A DNA stretch of 12,294 bases from Dehalococcoidales bacterium (GTDB lineage: Bacteria > Chloroflexota > Dehalococcoidia > Dehalococcoidales > UBA2162). The translations under genes were made by a program, and so were the position numbers. Positions 6,862-12,294 of this stretch are shown here, piece by piece. The notes beneath the pieces are model-generated. The model searched no databases, was not told where the DNA came from, and saw nothing but the letters and a program-made list of their open reading frames with translations. The stretch lies in contig CP070800.1 in the NCBI GenBank assembly GCA_020343555.1, positions 1,325,488-1,337,781 of the forward strand, read 5' to 3'. Numbering within the stretch: the stretch's first letter is position 1; every line of letters starts with the position of its first letter.

Positions 6862-7659
6862 ATGGATATACCGGCATCACGATGGTACAAGGTCATCGAA
6901 AAACGAAGATCCCGCAGGCGGTATGACGAACGGCTTCCAAAAGGTAATCACCTGAAACGGATTCAGTCCATCTGTGAAAATTTCCGCCCCTTTGAGAGTG
7001 CACACTCCGTTTTTATCCAGGAACCGCCTGATAATGTTTTTAAAGGTATTATCGGCGCCTACGGCACGATAAAAGGAGCCAAGGCATTTATAGCATTTGT
7101 CGGCAATTCCAGACACCCGGCGGTCGAGGAACAGGTAGGATATATGGGCGAAGGTATCGTTCTGGATGCGGAAGCGACCAGCCTGAACACGTGCTGGGTT
7201 GGTGGAATGTTCAAAAGGGAACTTGTCGATTCTCTTGTCGACCTCCAGAAAAATGAAAGAGTATATGCGATAACACCGGTGGGGTACGCGCATAAGCGGT
7301 TAAATTTCGAAGAGAGAGTAATGACCGGTTTCGGCTTGATGCACCGGCGGAAATCCCTTTCCGAAACGACCAGAGGTTTGAAAAAATCGCAATGGCCGAA
7401 GTGGATGAAGGCGTCTCTTGAGGCTGCCAGGATCGCACCATCCGCCGTGAACAGGCAACCGTGGGTGTTTCTCCTGGATGAAAACTCCATCACGGTAGCG
7501 GTGAACGATAAAAAACTAAGGCGGGAATCCACAATGTCGAAGCGGCTATGTTGCGGTATTGCTATGCTGCATATCGATGTAGCTGCCAGGAACATCGGTA
7601 TTATGGGACAATGGGAGTTCCTGAATCCGCCGGGTGTCGCCCGTTTCAGCGTGCAATAA
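6862..7659 (+). CDS. Nitroreductase-family flavoprotein (TM1586-type)
   Basis: This is a 265-residue protein. Residues 13-21 are EKRRSRRRY, the 'RRSiR.Y' FMN-phosphate contact that opens nitroreductases. A second signature, EAARIAPSAVNRQPW (187-201), is the 'ApSa.N.QPW' element. Together they match the putative TM1586-type nitroreductase family, in which two half-domains are joined in one chain. The protein probably binds FMN and reduces a small organic substrate with NAD(P)H in the cytoplasm. The native substrate is unknown. I chose the ATG at 6862 because the promoter start lies near 6827, homologues begin just before the RRS motif, and an AAAAGAG ribosome site lies about 9 bases upstream. 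An in-frame ATG at 6829 would add 11 residues. No neighbour shares its strand closely, so it appears to be monocistronic. Confidence 0.85.
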   Translation: MDIPASRWYKVIEKRRSRRRYDERLPKGNHLKRIQSICENFRPFESAHSVFIQEPPDNVFKGIIGAYGTIKGAKAFIAFVGNSRHPAVEEQVGYMGEGIVLDAEATSLNTCWVGGMFKRELVDSLVDLQKNERVYAITPVGYAHKRLNFEERVMTGFGLMHRRKSLSETTRGLKKSQWPKWMKASLEAARIAPSAVNRQPWVFLLDENSITVAVNDKKLRRESTMSKRLCCGIAMLHIDVAARNIGIMGQWEFLNPPGVARFSVQ

Positions 7660-7678
7660 GAACATACCGTCCCTTTTT

Positions 7679-7793
7679 ACCATTCCGTACTTGATACGGA
7701 ATCCAGAGAAATTGGCTAAACATAATGTTTTGTTAAAACATGTAAATCATCTTAAATCAAGGATTTCTAGATTCCCGTTTTCACCGGAATGGT
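7679..7793. repeat. Palindromic intergenic repeat with inverted ends
   Basis: Inverted ends ACCATTCCG (7679-7687) and CGGAATGGT (7785-7793) bound ~115 bp. The left end contains a perfect hairpin ATTCCGTA-CTTGA-TACGGAAT (7682-7702) and the right end a weaker ATTCCCG...CGGAAT hairpin. The phrase 'ATTCCGTACTTGATACGGAATCCAG' style is familiar as a dispersed bacterial intergenic repeat. It starts 19 bases after the nitroreductase stop and may also serve as its 3' end. Confidence 0.6.
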
Positions 7794-7870
7794 TTTCGTA
7801 TATTCATTGCAGATTTCGCCGTAAATCTTCCATAGACGGAAAACATGGCAATCTCTATAAGACGATAAGT

Positions 7871-7958
7871 AGTCATCCTGAGATTGCCGAAGGCGAACGA
7901 AGGATCCCGTCTCATAGGCAAGGAGATTCTTCGGTCACTTCTCTCTCTCAGAATGACT
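7871..7958. repeat. Short palindromic intergenic repeat, copy B
   Basis: Second copy of the element at 4502-4580, about 88 bp, with ends AGTCATCCTGAG (7871-7882) and CTCAGAATGACT (7947-7958). It shares CGAAGGATC and CAAGGAGATTCTTC with copy A but differs between these blocks. It ends 14 bases before the -35 box of the tRNA gene. Confidence 0.75.
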
Positions 7959-7972
7959 GTATGTGAAAACAC

Positions 7973-8001
7973 TTGACGCAAAAGCCTGCACTGACTACAA
8001 T
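7973..8001 (+). promoter_or_regulatory. Promoter of tRNA-Leu
   Basis: TTGACG (7973-7978), 17 bp, TACAAT (7996-8001). The predicted start near 8008 is a few bases before the mature tRNA 5' end at 8011, as expected for a tRNA promoter. Confidence 0.75.
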
Positions 8002-8010
8002 AACATGCAG

Positions 8011-8097
<87 letters not shown>

Positions 8098-8164
8098 ACC
8101 TTTCCCCCAAAAGAAAAGTCACTTCAATCTCGTACTACAGTTCTCACACACACGGAGGAATGCG

Positions 8165-9163
8165 ATGAAGACAGCGATTTTCCAGGGAAATCATTATGAT
8201 ATCGGACAGCAGGCAGTAGCAGCCTTCCGCAATAATCCCGTTTTGTCTTCCGGCTATACCTTCGATGAAAAGCTCTACAAGGCGCAGCTCGATATCTACC
8301 GGGAGTATTACCCGGAGATCCTGGAGGAACTGAAGGGCATGGTCGAGGGTGGAGGTTTCGAAGAGAAAAAGCTTGTCTTTCTGTTCACCTGCAGCGAGAT
8401 TATCTTTTTCACTGAAATGCTGAAAATTCCTCCCGGCTGTACTATCTACGGCATTAGGAACCGGAACGGAGCCTTCGTCGGGAGGAATTACGACTGGTCA
8501 CCGGAAGCGGAAAACCAGGTCGCCTGGCTTACCTGGCTGAATCCGGAAAAGAACCTGTATACCGGTTTTACCGACCTTGGAGCAGGCAGCAATACCGCTG
8601 AGGATACGATCAATGATAAAGGACTGTATATCGGTCTGACCTTTGCCAGTAATCACCGGTGGTCGTACGGAATATCCAATATCCACATCTGCCGGCTTGT
8701 CGCCGAGACCTGCGCGACCGTCGACGAAGCGCTGGCGGTGTTCGAGAGGGTGCCGCTGTGCTGTCCGAAGAATTACTTTATCGCCGACAGGTACGGCGAC
8801 ATGGCGGTGGTGGAACACACCTCTGAACGGTTCAAGATTCTCTACCCGAAGGACGGTGTTCTTATCCAGACCAATCACTATGTCGACCCCGAACTTGCCG
8901 AAGAGGACATGGCTTTACAGGATATGCCATTGACCGATACCTATCTCAGGTATTACGAAACTCTCCTTAAACTGAACCTGCAAAAGGATACATTAAGGTA
9001 TTCAAATGTTATCAAGCTGTTGACTGACCCTGGTTCATACGTTTTCCATGATAATCCGGCAGTCCGAACCTTGTGGTCGCTGGCTCTGGATATGATAAAT
9101 TCCCGTCACCGGGTGTACTGGAACCTGACCGGACGAAGGCGTACCAGACTGCTGGAGATTTAG
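8165..9163 (+). CDS. C45-family N-terminal nucleophile acyltransferase/amidase
   Basis: This 332-residue protein is related to acyl-CoA:6-aminopenicillanate acyltransferase (peptidase family C45, N-terminal nucleophile fold). The precursor would cleave itself between Gly91 and Cys92 in IPPGCTIYG, leaving Cys92 as the catalytic N-terminus. The diagnostic GRNYDW (106-111) follows 15 residues later. ADRYGDMAVVEHT and the preceding CCPKNYF also fit the family. Bacterial members hydrolyse or transfer acyl groups on amides of mostly unknown identity. Penicillin synthesis is not implied. No signal peptide is visible. The start at 8165 is fixed by GGAGGA five bases upstream. The C-terminus contains RHRVYWNLTGRR, and a damaged copy of this stretch lies 560 bp downstream. 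Confidence 0.85.
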   Translation: MKTAIFQGNHYDIGQQAVAAFRNNPVLSSGYTFDEKLYKAQLDIYREYYPEILEELKGMVEGGGFEEKKLVFLFTCSEIIFFTEMLKIPPGCTIYGIRNRNGAFVGRNYDWSPEAENQVAWLTWLNPEKNLYTGFTDLGAGSNTAEDTINDKGLYIGLTFASNHRWSYGISNIHICRLVAETCATVDEALAVFERVPLCCPKNYFIADRYGDMAVVEHTSERFKILYPKDGVLIQTNHYVDPELAEEDMALQDMPLTDTYLRYYETLLKLNLQKDTLRYSNVIKLLTDPGSYVFHDNPAVRTLWSLALDMINSRHRVYWNLTGRRRTRLLEI

Positions 9164-9282
9164 AAATCTGCTGTCAGCTTTAAAGCGGTAAGCATCAGTA
9201 ATTATCTGATATGCTTCATAATAGTGTGAATTGTCTAAGTTGAGAAACTGTACAGGGGATATTTACACATATTGTTCACTCA

Positions 9283-9444
9283 TCACATTAATCTAATTAG
9301 TCTTATGATGATGAGAATGACAGGAGGAACTAATAAAGAGGTGAACATAATTACGATAAGATTCGCTCCAATTAGTGAAGCTATCCAACCTATGATGGTT
9401 CCTGCTATGGCGTAAAATATCAGGTCTCGCTTACTGCCAAACAT
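9283..9444 (-). CDS. Small hypothetical membrane protein (53 aa)
   Basis: The minus-strand frame from ATG (9442-9444) to TGA (9283-9285) encodes 53 residues. A short charged head, MFGSKRD, is followed by two hydrophobic segments (about residues 8-30 and 31-47) split by small and polar residues, and the tail is basic (RLIRLM). It looks like a two-helix membrane mini-protein with a positive C-terminal tail. No strong ribosome site is visible (only AGGCG about 13 bases upstream) and the promoter is weak, so expression is uncertain. The segment is clearly more AT-rich than its neighbours. It lies between the intact C45 gene and the fossil of another, so it may have arrived with an insertion. I do not recognise a family. 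Confidence 0.45.
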   Translation of the reverse strand: MFGSKRDLIFYAIAGTIIGWIASLIGANLIVIMFTSLLVPPVILIIIRLIRLM

Positions 9445-9657
9445 AACTAAATTTAACGCCTAAATAGAATAATAATATATATGCCTACGTATCAAAGCTT
9501 TAAGACAAAAAGTTCAAAAATTAAAAGTGAACGTTCACTAGATATACTTGTTATTTATTCAGATAGTCAATAATAGACGTTTATTTTCTATCATTAAAAC
9601 TCTTGATAGCCTAGTTTGTGTGTGGTATGACGCCGGGATCGATATCATGAAATGAAG
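9445..9657. other. AT-rich noncoding stretch with a perfect 14-bp palindrome
   Basis: No frame of useful length is present. The only clear structure is AGTGAACGTTCACT at 9526-9539, a perfect 14-bp palindrome of the kind bound by dimeric repressors. It is about 85 bp upstream of the small membrane ORF on the minus strand. On the other side, 9164-9282 shows only a weak hairpin at 9191-9215. Confidence 0.4.
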
Positions 9658-9702
9658 AATTACCGTGACCGGATATACTGGAACCTGACCGGCAGGTGGT
9701 AA
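9658..9702 (+). pseudogene. Fossil 3' end of a second C45-family acyltransferase gene
   Basis: The frame reads NYRDRIYWNLTGRW and then TAA. It matches NSRHRVYWNLTGRR at the C-terminus of the intact C45 protein. At nucleotide level 31 of 36 positions (9658-9693 against 9098-9133) are identical. Weaker similarity continues upstream over GATATCATGAAA, with small indels. Nothing further upstream is recognisable, so this is the tail of a duplicated gene whose body has been lost or replaced. Confidence 0.65.
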
Positions 9703-9763
9703 TTCCTATATTGGAGGGAATCAGTGAATTTATTTTCGGTAGGGATACATTCGTACTAGCTGC

Positions 9764-10198
9764 TTAATTGTAGGTGATGATAGGTCTGTCAATTTTCTGA
9801 TCGGAAGCATAATAGGTTACACTTACCTTAGCTTCCGGCAGTCCTACGGTTGCAGGTCCACGATACTTAACGTCCCATTTCCACTGGTCACCGACTTCCA
9901 GTTTATCGATATAATCTTCTCCGGTATCAAGGATAGCACCAGTCTTGTCATAGAACGTTGCTTCAGCGGTTATTGAATACGCTGTCACGTTACCCGTATT
10001 GCGAACATAGCCCTGAGCTATGGCGCTATTTTGATCCGTTAAATATACCTCCGGTTTATCTACCTGTAATTGAGGTTGTTCTTGAGCTATATCTTCCGTT
10101 TTTTTATCTGTTTGTTCTGTTTCCCCGGCTGTGGTCTGGCAGGAAAGTATGAATATCAAAGACATAAGAAGAGCAGCAATAATCAATAGCTTTTTCAT
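9764..10198 (-). CDS. Small lipoprotein with an FxLYD-like domain
   Basis: This is a 144-residue predicted lipoprotein. The signal peptide MKKLLIIAALLMSLIFILSC places the lipidated Cys at residue 20. A low-complexity Thr/Glu/Gln/Lys linker (about 21-50) would hold the domain off the membrane. The remainder (about 50-144) has AQGYVRNTGN, YSITAEATFYDKTGAIL and KLEVGDQWKWDVKY, the beta-sandwich pattern of the FxLYD family often found on bacterial surface lipoproteins. Its molecular role is unknown. I set the start at the ATG at 10198 because GAGGGG sits 7 bases upstream of it. The in-frame ATG at 10213 would add MRGNR and bury that ribosome site. It is a single gene with its own promoter. Confidence 0.75.
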   Translation of the reverse strand: MKKLLIIAALLMSLIFILSCQTTAGETEQTDKKTEDIAQEQPQLQVDKPEVYLTDQNSAIAQGYVRNTGNVTAYSITAEATFYDKTGAILDTGEDYIDKLEVGDQWKWDVKYRGPATVGLPEAKVSVTYYASDQKIDRPIITYN

Positions 10199-10242
10199 TC
10201 GGTTTCCCCTCATTTATCGCGTTTTCTAAATTTATCAATCTG

Positions 10243-10271
10243 AGTGTAGTTCACTATCGATGTCAAGTCAA
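10243..10271 (-). promoter_or_regulatory. Promoter of the small lipoprotein gene
   Basis: On the minus strand TTGACT (10266-10271), 17 bp, TACACT (10243-10248). The start near 10236 gives a leader of about 38 nt to the ATG at 10198. Confidence 0.55.
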
Positions 10272-10272
10272 T

Positions 10273-10300
10273 GGTTCTTATGGGTGAATTCATTAGAACC
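10273..10300 (-). terminator. Hairpin after the transketolase/selenoprotein/HIT operon
   Basis: GGTTCTAATG pairs with CATAAGAACC (9 bp plus one A-A mismatch, 8-nt loop), starting 4 bases beyond the HIT stop codon. There is no T-run, so termination is unproven. It also touches the -35 region of the lipoprotein promoter and could be an operator instead. Confidence 0.4.
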
Positions 10301-10304
10301 AGGA

Positions 10305-10633
10305 TTAACGCTTCGACTCAAAACTCTTGATATGCCAGTGGACGTGGGGAGTGACGTCGGGATCAATAGCGTTGGATTCGAGAAAGAAGCCGGTTTTATC
10401 GATACCCATTTCAAGGGCGGCTTTCTGAACGACGGTCATCATCGAGGATAGGAGTTCGCTGTCGATTATTGCGAGTCCATCAGTGAGGGAATATGCTGCC
10501 TGGGGATGGCGACGGCATGGCGTTCCGCCGCAGGATCGGGGTGGTAGAAGACCAGGACACGGTCGTCTTCCCAGATCTTCTTCACTTCTATCTTTCCTGA
10601 GAGGACATCTTCGCAATACCAGTCCCGCCGCAT
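10305..10633 (-). pseudogene. HIT (histidine triad) family protein, frameshifted
   Basis: Read from the ATG at 10633, the frame gives WYCEDVLSGKIEVKKIWEDD, VLVFY and HAVAIPRQHIP, the N-terminal half of a HIT-domain nucleotide hydrolase/transferase. It then stops at 10466-10468. The other half, beginning TDGLAIIDSELLSSMM and ending with the triad HVHWHIKSF, continues in the -1 frame to the TAA at 10305-10307. The switch occurs near the CCC run at 10487-10489, and one extra C there would restore a ~110-residue protein, a normal HIT length. The catalytic HxHxH is intact. GAGGAG lies 8 bases upstream of the start, which is 5 bases after the previous gene's stop. Either a real one-base deletion or a sequencing error explains it. 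Confidence 0.8.
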
Positions 10634-10638
10634 TGCTA

Positions 10639-11127
10639 TTACTCCTCTGGTTGATCCTCCGTTTCGATCATCTTTTCGACGACGAACCTCACGAAGTCGG
10701 GGCAGGTATCGGTGATACCGCAGGGAGGGTTCTCGAAGTGGCGTCTTGCGGCTTCCGGGTCGGAGAAGTCTACGCCAACAAGGTCGATACAGACGATCGT
10801 ACCGAAGCGTGCTTTGAATTCTTTCACTATTTCGCCGGTTTTCCGGATCGCCAGTTCACGGGCTTGCTGTTCTTTTTCTTTATCGCCGGATGTATCGCGG
10901 TGGCGGAAAGAGAGGGCGATACCGACTCCGAATACCGCGCCGCAGACGCCGTCCTGGTGGCCGGATATGCCGCCAAAAAAGGTAGTGCCTGCCCAGAGCA
11001 TGGCGTCGTCATCGAGTCCGTAGGCCTTGTGCATGACCTACACGGTGGTTGGCCCTCAATGAGCGCCTTCGGACATCAATTTTCCCGCCATCTCTCCGGC
11101 TTCCTGTCTGGTCAGTTTGAGTTTCAT
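10639..11127 (-). pseudogene. C_GCAxxG_C_C redox protein, predicted selenoprotein copy 2, with an in-frame UAG
   Basis: From the ATG at 11127 the frame runs 162 codons to the TAA at 10639-10641, if UGA at codon 24 (11056-11058) is selenocysteine and UAG at codon 30 (11038-11040) is passed. It aligns without gaps with copy 1 from residue 24 to 113: UGP, VM, DDAMLWAGT-FFGG, GVCGAVFG (with the family CGAxxG, Cys62) and Cys113. Further Cys are at 136 and 142. Codon 30 is CAG (Gln) in copy 1, so the UAG looks like a C-to-T nonsense mutation. An internal ATG at 11034 could give only a protein lacking residue 24. The start is 11 bases after copy 1's stop. The family is thought to be redox-active through its conserved Cys. 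I annotate it as a decaying gene. UAG readthrough is possible but unsupported. Confidence 0.7.
11029..11043 (-). promoter_or_regulatory. Predicted bacterial SECIS element, copy 2
   Basis: RNA after the UGA (11056-11058): 12 nt, then GUGUA (11039-11043), loop GGUCA (11034-11038), UGCAC (11029-11033). All five pairs form (one G-U). The loop starts 18 nt after the UGA and opens with GG, as in the E. coli fdhF SECIS loop GGUC. The spacing is identical to copy 1. Confidence 0.65.
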
Positions 11128-11138
11128 TTTGCTTACTA

Positions 11139-11606
11139 TTAACCGAGGTTGTATAACTGTTCAACCATGAAACGCACGTAGCCGTTGCACTGTTCCTTGC
11201 GTTCTTCAGACTCCATGTAGCGTTTCACGTCCTCCAAGCCGGTATTGGGGACATCCAGCAATCCGTCGCAGATGATTGAGTTGTACTTATCCTTGAATTC
11301 CTGCGCCATCCTGGATGCTTCTGCCCGGGCCTTTTCTTTTGCTTCGTTGGTTTCAGTTTCATCCTCAGAGCAAGAACGGAAGTGAAAGCCAAGGTAGACG
11401 GCCATTGCCGACACAACGCCACAGACACCTTCACGGTGGCGGGACAGGCCCCCGAAGAAATTGGTTCCTGCCCAGAGCATGGCGTCGTCACCTTTCCCGT
11501 TCGCTTCCCACATAACCTGCAGGACGCTGGGACCTCAGTGATAGTCCAGTCCCATATATGTATCGGCACGTGTTTTGGCTTCTTCGATAGAGAATTCCAT
11601 ACTCAT
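11139..11606 (-). CDS. C_GCAxxG_C_C family redox protein, predicted selenoprotein (Sec24)
   Basis: From the ATG at 11606 to the TAA at 11139-11141 there are 155 codons, with a single in-frame UGA at codon 24 (11535-11537). Context: GLDYH-Sec-GPSVLQVMWE. In the C_GCAxxG_C_C family this is where the first conserved Cys of 'NCaQaVL' lies, so UGA most likely encodes selenocysteine. The rest fits the family: DDAMLWAGTNFFGG (40-53), GVCGVV with Cys62 (the CGAxxG motif is degenerate here), Cys113 and Cys140 near the end. Total length is normal for the family (about 140-160). The start codon overlaps the transketolase stop as TAATG, implying coupled translation. A Sec/Cys redox role in the cytoplasm is inferred. 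The partner is unknown. If UGA were a real stop, only a 23-residue peptide would be made. Confidence 0.75.
11507..11523 (-). promoter_or_regulatory. Predicted bacterial SECIS element, copy 1
   Basis: RNA after the UGA (11535-11537): 11 nt, then CCUGCA (11518-11523), loop GGUUA (11513-11517), UGUGGG (11507-11512). Six pairs form (two G-U). The loop begins 18 nt after the UGA and starts with GG, which meets the known bacterial SECIS pattern of a short stem and a G at the top of the loop 16-37 nt downstream. Confidence 0.68.
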
Positions 11607-12294
11607 TATTTACTTACCTTTCTTTTCAGCACCTTCTTCACTGCCGCTTCGATATCGGCAGATGTTAAGCCGTATTTTTTCAGCAGTTCCGGCGGCGGAC
11701 CTGATTCGGCATACCGATGAAGAGCGACGAATTCCATCGGTGCCGGGGCATGTTTTGCGGCAACCTGCGCCACGGCTGAAGCCAGTCCGCCGTGTTCGAG
11801 GTGTTCCTCGGCGGTAACAACGGCGCCGGTCTCCTGTATTGCCTTGATAATGGCGACTTCGTCGATTGGTTTCAGAGTAGACATGTTGACAACACGGGCG
11901 TCGATTCGTTCTTTAGCAAGATTATCTGCGGCTTCGAGAGCAGCCGCGACCATTATGCCAATGGCAATGATAGTGACGTCCTTACCCGGTCTGAGCTCGC
12001 TGGCTTTGCCTATCTCGAATGTATAATCATCGCCGTAAAAGACAGGCGTCTTGAGGCGAGGAAGTCTTATGTAGACAGGTCCCTGCAGTGCGGCAGCGGT
12101 CCTTACTGCCTGGGCGGTTTCCGTGCCGTCGGCAGGAACAATAACGTTAAAGGTGGGCATGGAGGTGATCAGTGCCAGGTCTTCGATTGCCTGGTGAGTG
12201 GAGCCGTCTTCGCCAACAGTCAGTCCGCCATGGGTCACCACCAGCTTGACGTTCAGTGAAGACTGAGCGATGGATACTCTTACCTGGTCGAAGC
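11606..12294 (-). CDS. Transketolase, C-terminal subunit of a split enzyme (5' end outside window)
   Basis: The frame is open from the window edge to the TAA at 11606-11608, about 229 residues. FDQVRVSIAQSSLNVKLV and THGGLTVGEDGSTHQ are the end of the thiamine-pyrimidine domain. MPTFNVIVPADGTE and GPVYIRLPR follow, then the C-terminal transketolase domain with VVTAEEHLEHGGLASAVAQV and the ending PPELLKKYGLTSADIE. This is the pattern of the ~310-residue subunit that pairs with a separate thiamine-diphosphate-binding subunit, whose gene would be expected just upstream. The enzyme moves two-carbon ketol units between sugar phosphates in the non-oxidative pentose phosphate pathway. A GTG at 12241 inside the frame is not the true start, because family sequence continues beyond it. 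It is the first visible gene of the operon with the redox proteins. Confidence 0.9.
   Translation of the reverse strand, partial: FDQVRVSIAQSSLNVKLVVTHGGLTVGEDGSTHQAIEDLALITSMPTFNVIVPADGTETAQAVRTAAALQGPVYIRLPRLKTPVFYGDDYTFEIGKASELRPGKDVTIIAIGIMVAAALEAADNLAKERIDARVVNMSTLKPIDEVAIIKAIQETGAVVTAEEHLEHGGLASAVAQVAAKHAPAPMEFVALHRYAESGPPPELLKKYGLTSADIEAAVKKVLKRKVSK

Noticed and set aside
7059..7595. 178-codon minus-strand ORF
   Set aside because: It is a shadow of the nitroreductase, which has the family motifs, a promoter and a ribosome site on the plus strand.
10483..11142. 219-codon plus-strand ORF
   Set aside because: It is antisense to the selenoprotein and HIT genes, whose family motifs are on the minus strand. 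Its composition has no recognisable domain.
11535..11537. UGA as tryptophan through an alternative genetic code
   Set aside because: UGA terminates other genes here, TGG is used for Trp throughout, and the site aligns with Cys rather than Trp.
11792..12259. 155-codon plus-strand ORF
   Set aside because: It is a shadow of the transketolase C-subunit frame on the opposite strand.

Overview
The window reads as a bacterial chromosome segment with compact minus-strand operons, near-consensus sigma-70-type promoters, lipobox lipoproteins and several intergenic palindromic repeat families. Gene content and repeat style suggest an uncultured anaerobic bacterium. Chloroflexota (Dehalococcoidia-like) is my best guess, but it rests only on general resemblance. 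UGA ends ordinary genes here (the ABC ATPase and the MFS transporter), so the code is standard and in-frame UGA codons need an explanation.

Region by region. (1) 1-1076, plus strand: the end of an ABC transporter ATPase and its ABC-2 permease, an export system. (2) 1085-4382, minus strand: a TAP-like alpha/beta-hydrolase lipoprotein with its own perfectly spaced promoter, and an MFS exporter. (3) 4383-4701: a palindromic repeat and a strong hairpin. (4) 4702-6485, minus strand: two coupled class I SAM-dependent methyltransferases behind a consensus promoter and a roughly 230-nt leader. That leader has a folded three-stem element, an intrinsic terminator and an 8-bp antiterminator pairing, which is the layout of a riboswitch or attenuator. 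(5) 6529-6711: a multi-hairpin MITE-like repeat. (6) 6792-9163, plus strand: a TM1586-type nitroreductase, two repeats, tRNA-Leu(UAA) and a C45-family N-terminal nucleophile acyltransferase/amidase. (7) 9164-9763: AT-rich DNA holding a 53-aa membrane mini-protein, a perfect 14-bp palindrome and a fossil of the 3' end of a second C45 gene. (8) 9764-10198, minus strand: a small FxLYD-like lipoprotein. (9) 10305-12294, minus strand: an operon with the C-terminal subunit of a split transketolase, two C_GCAxxG_C_C redox proteins and a frameshifted HIT-family protein.

The most striking signal is in region 9. Both C_GCAxxG_C_C genes have an in-frame UGA at codon 24, where the first conserved Cys of the family should be. 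The two proteins align without gaps from the UGA to Cys113. Each UGA is followed, after exactly 17 nt, by an apical GGUUA or GGUCA loop on a 5-6 bp stem whose sequence differs between the copies. This matches the bacterial SECIS layout and points to a tandem pair of selenoproteins that standard gene callers would truncate. The downstream copy also carries a UAG six codons after the UGA, and the HIT gene after it has a frameshift. The operon's 3' half may therefore be decaying, or the sequence there may contain errors.
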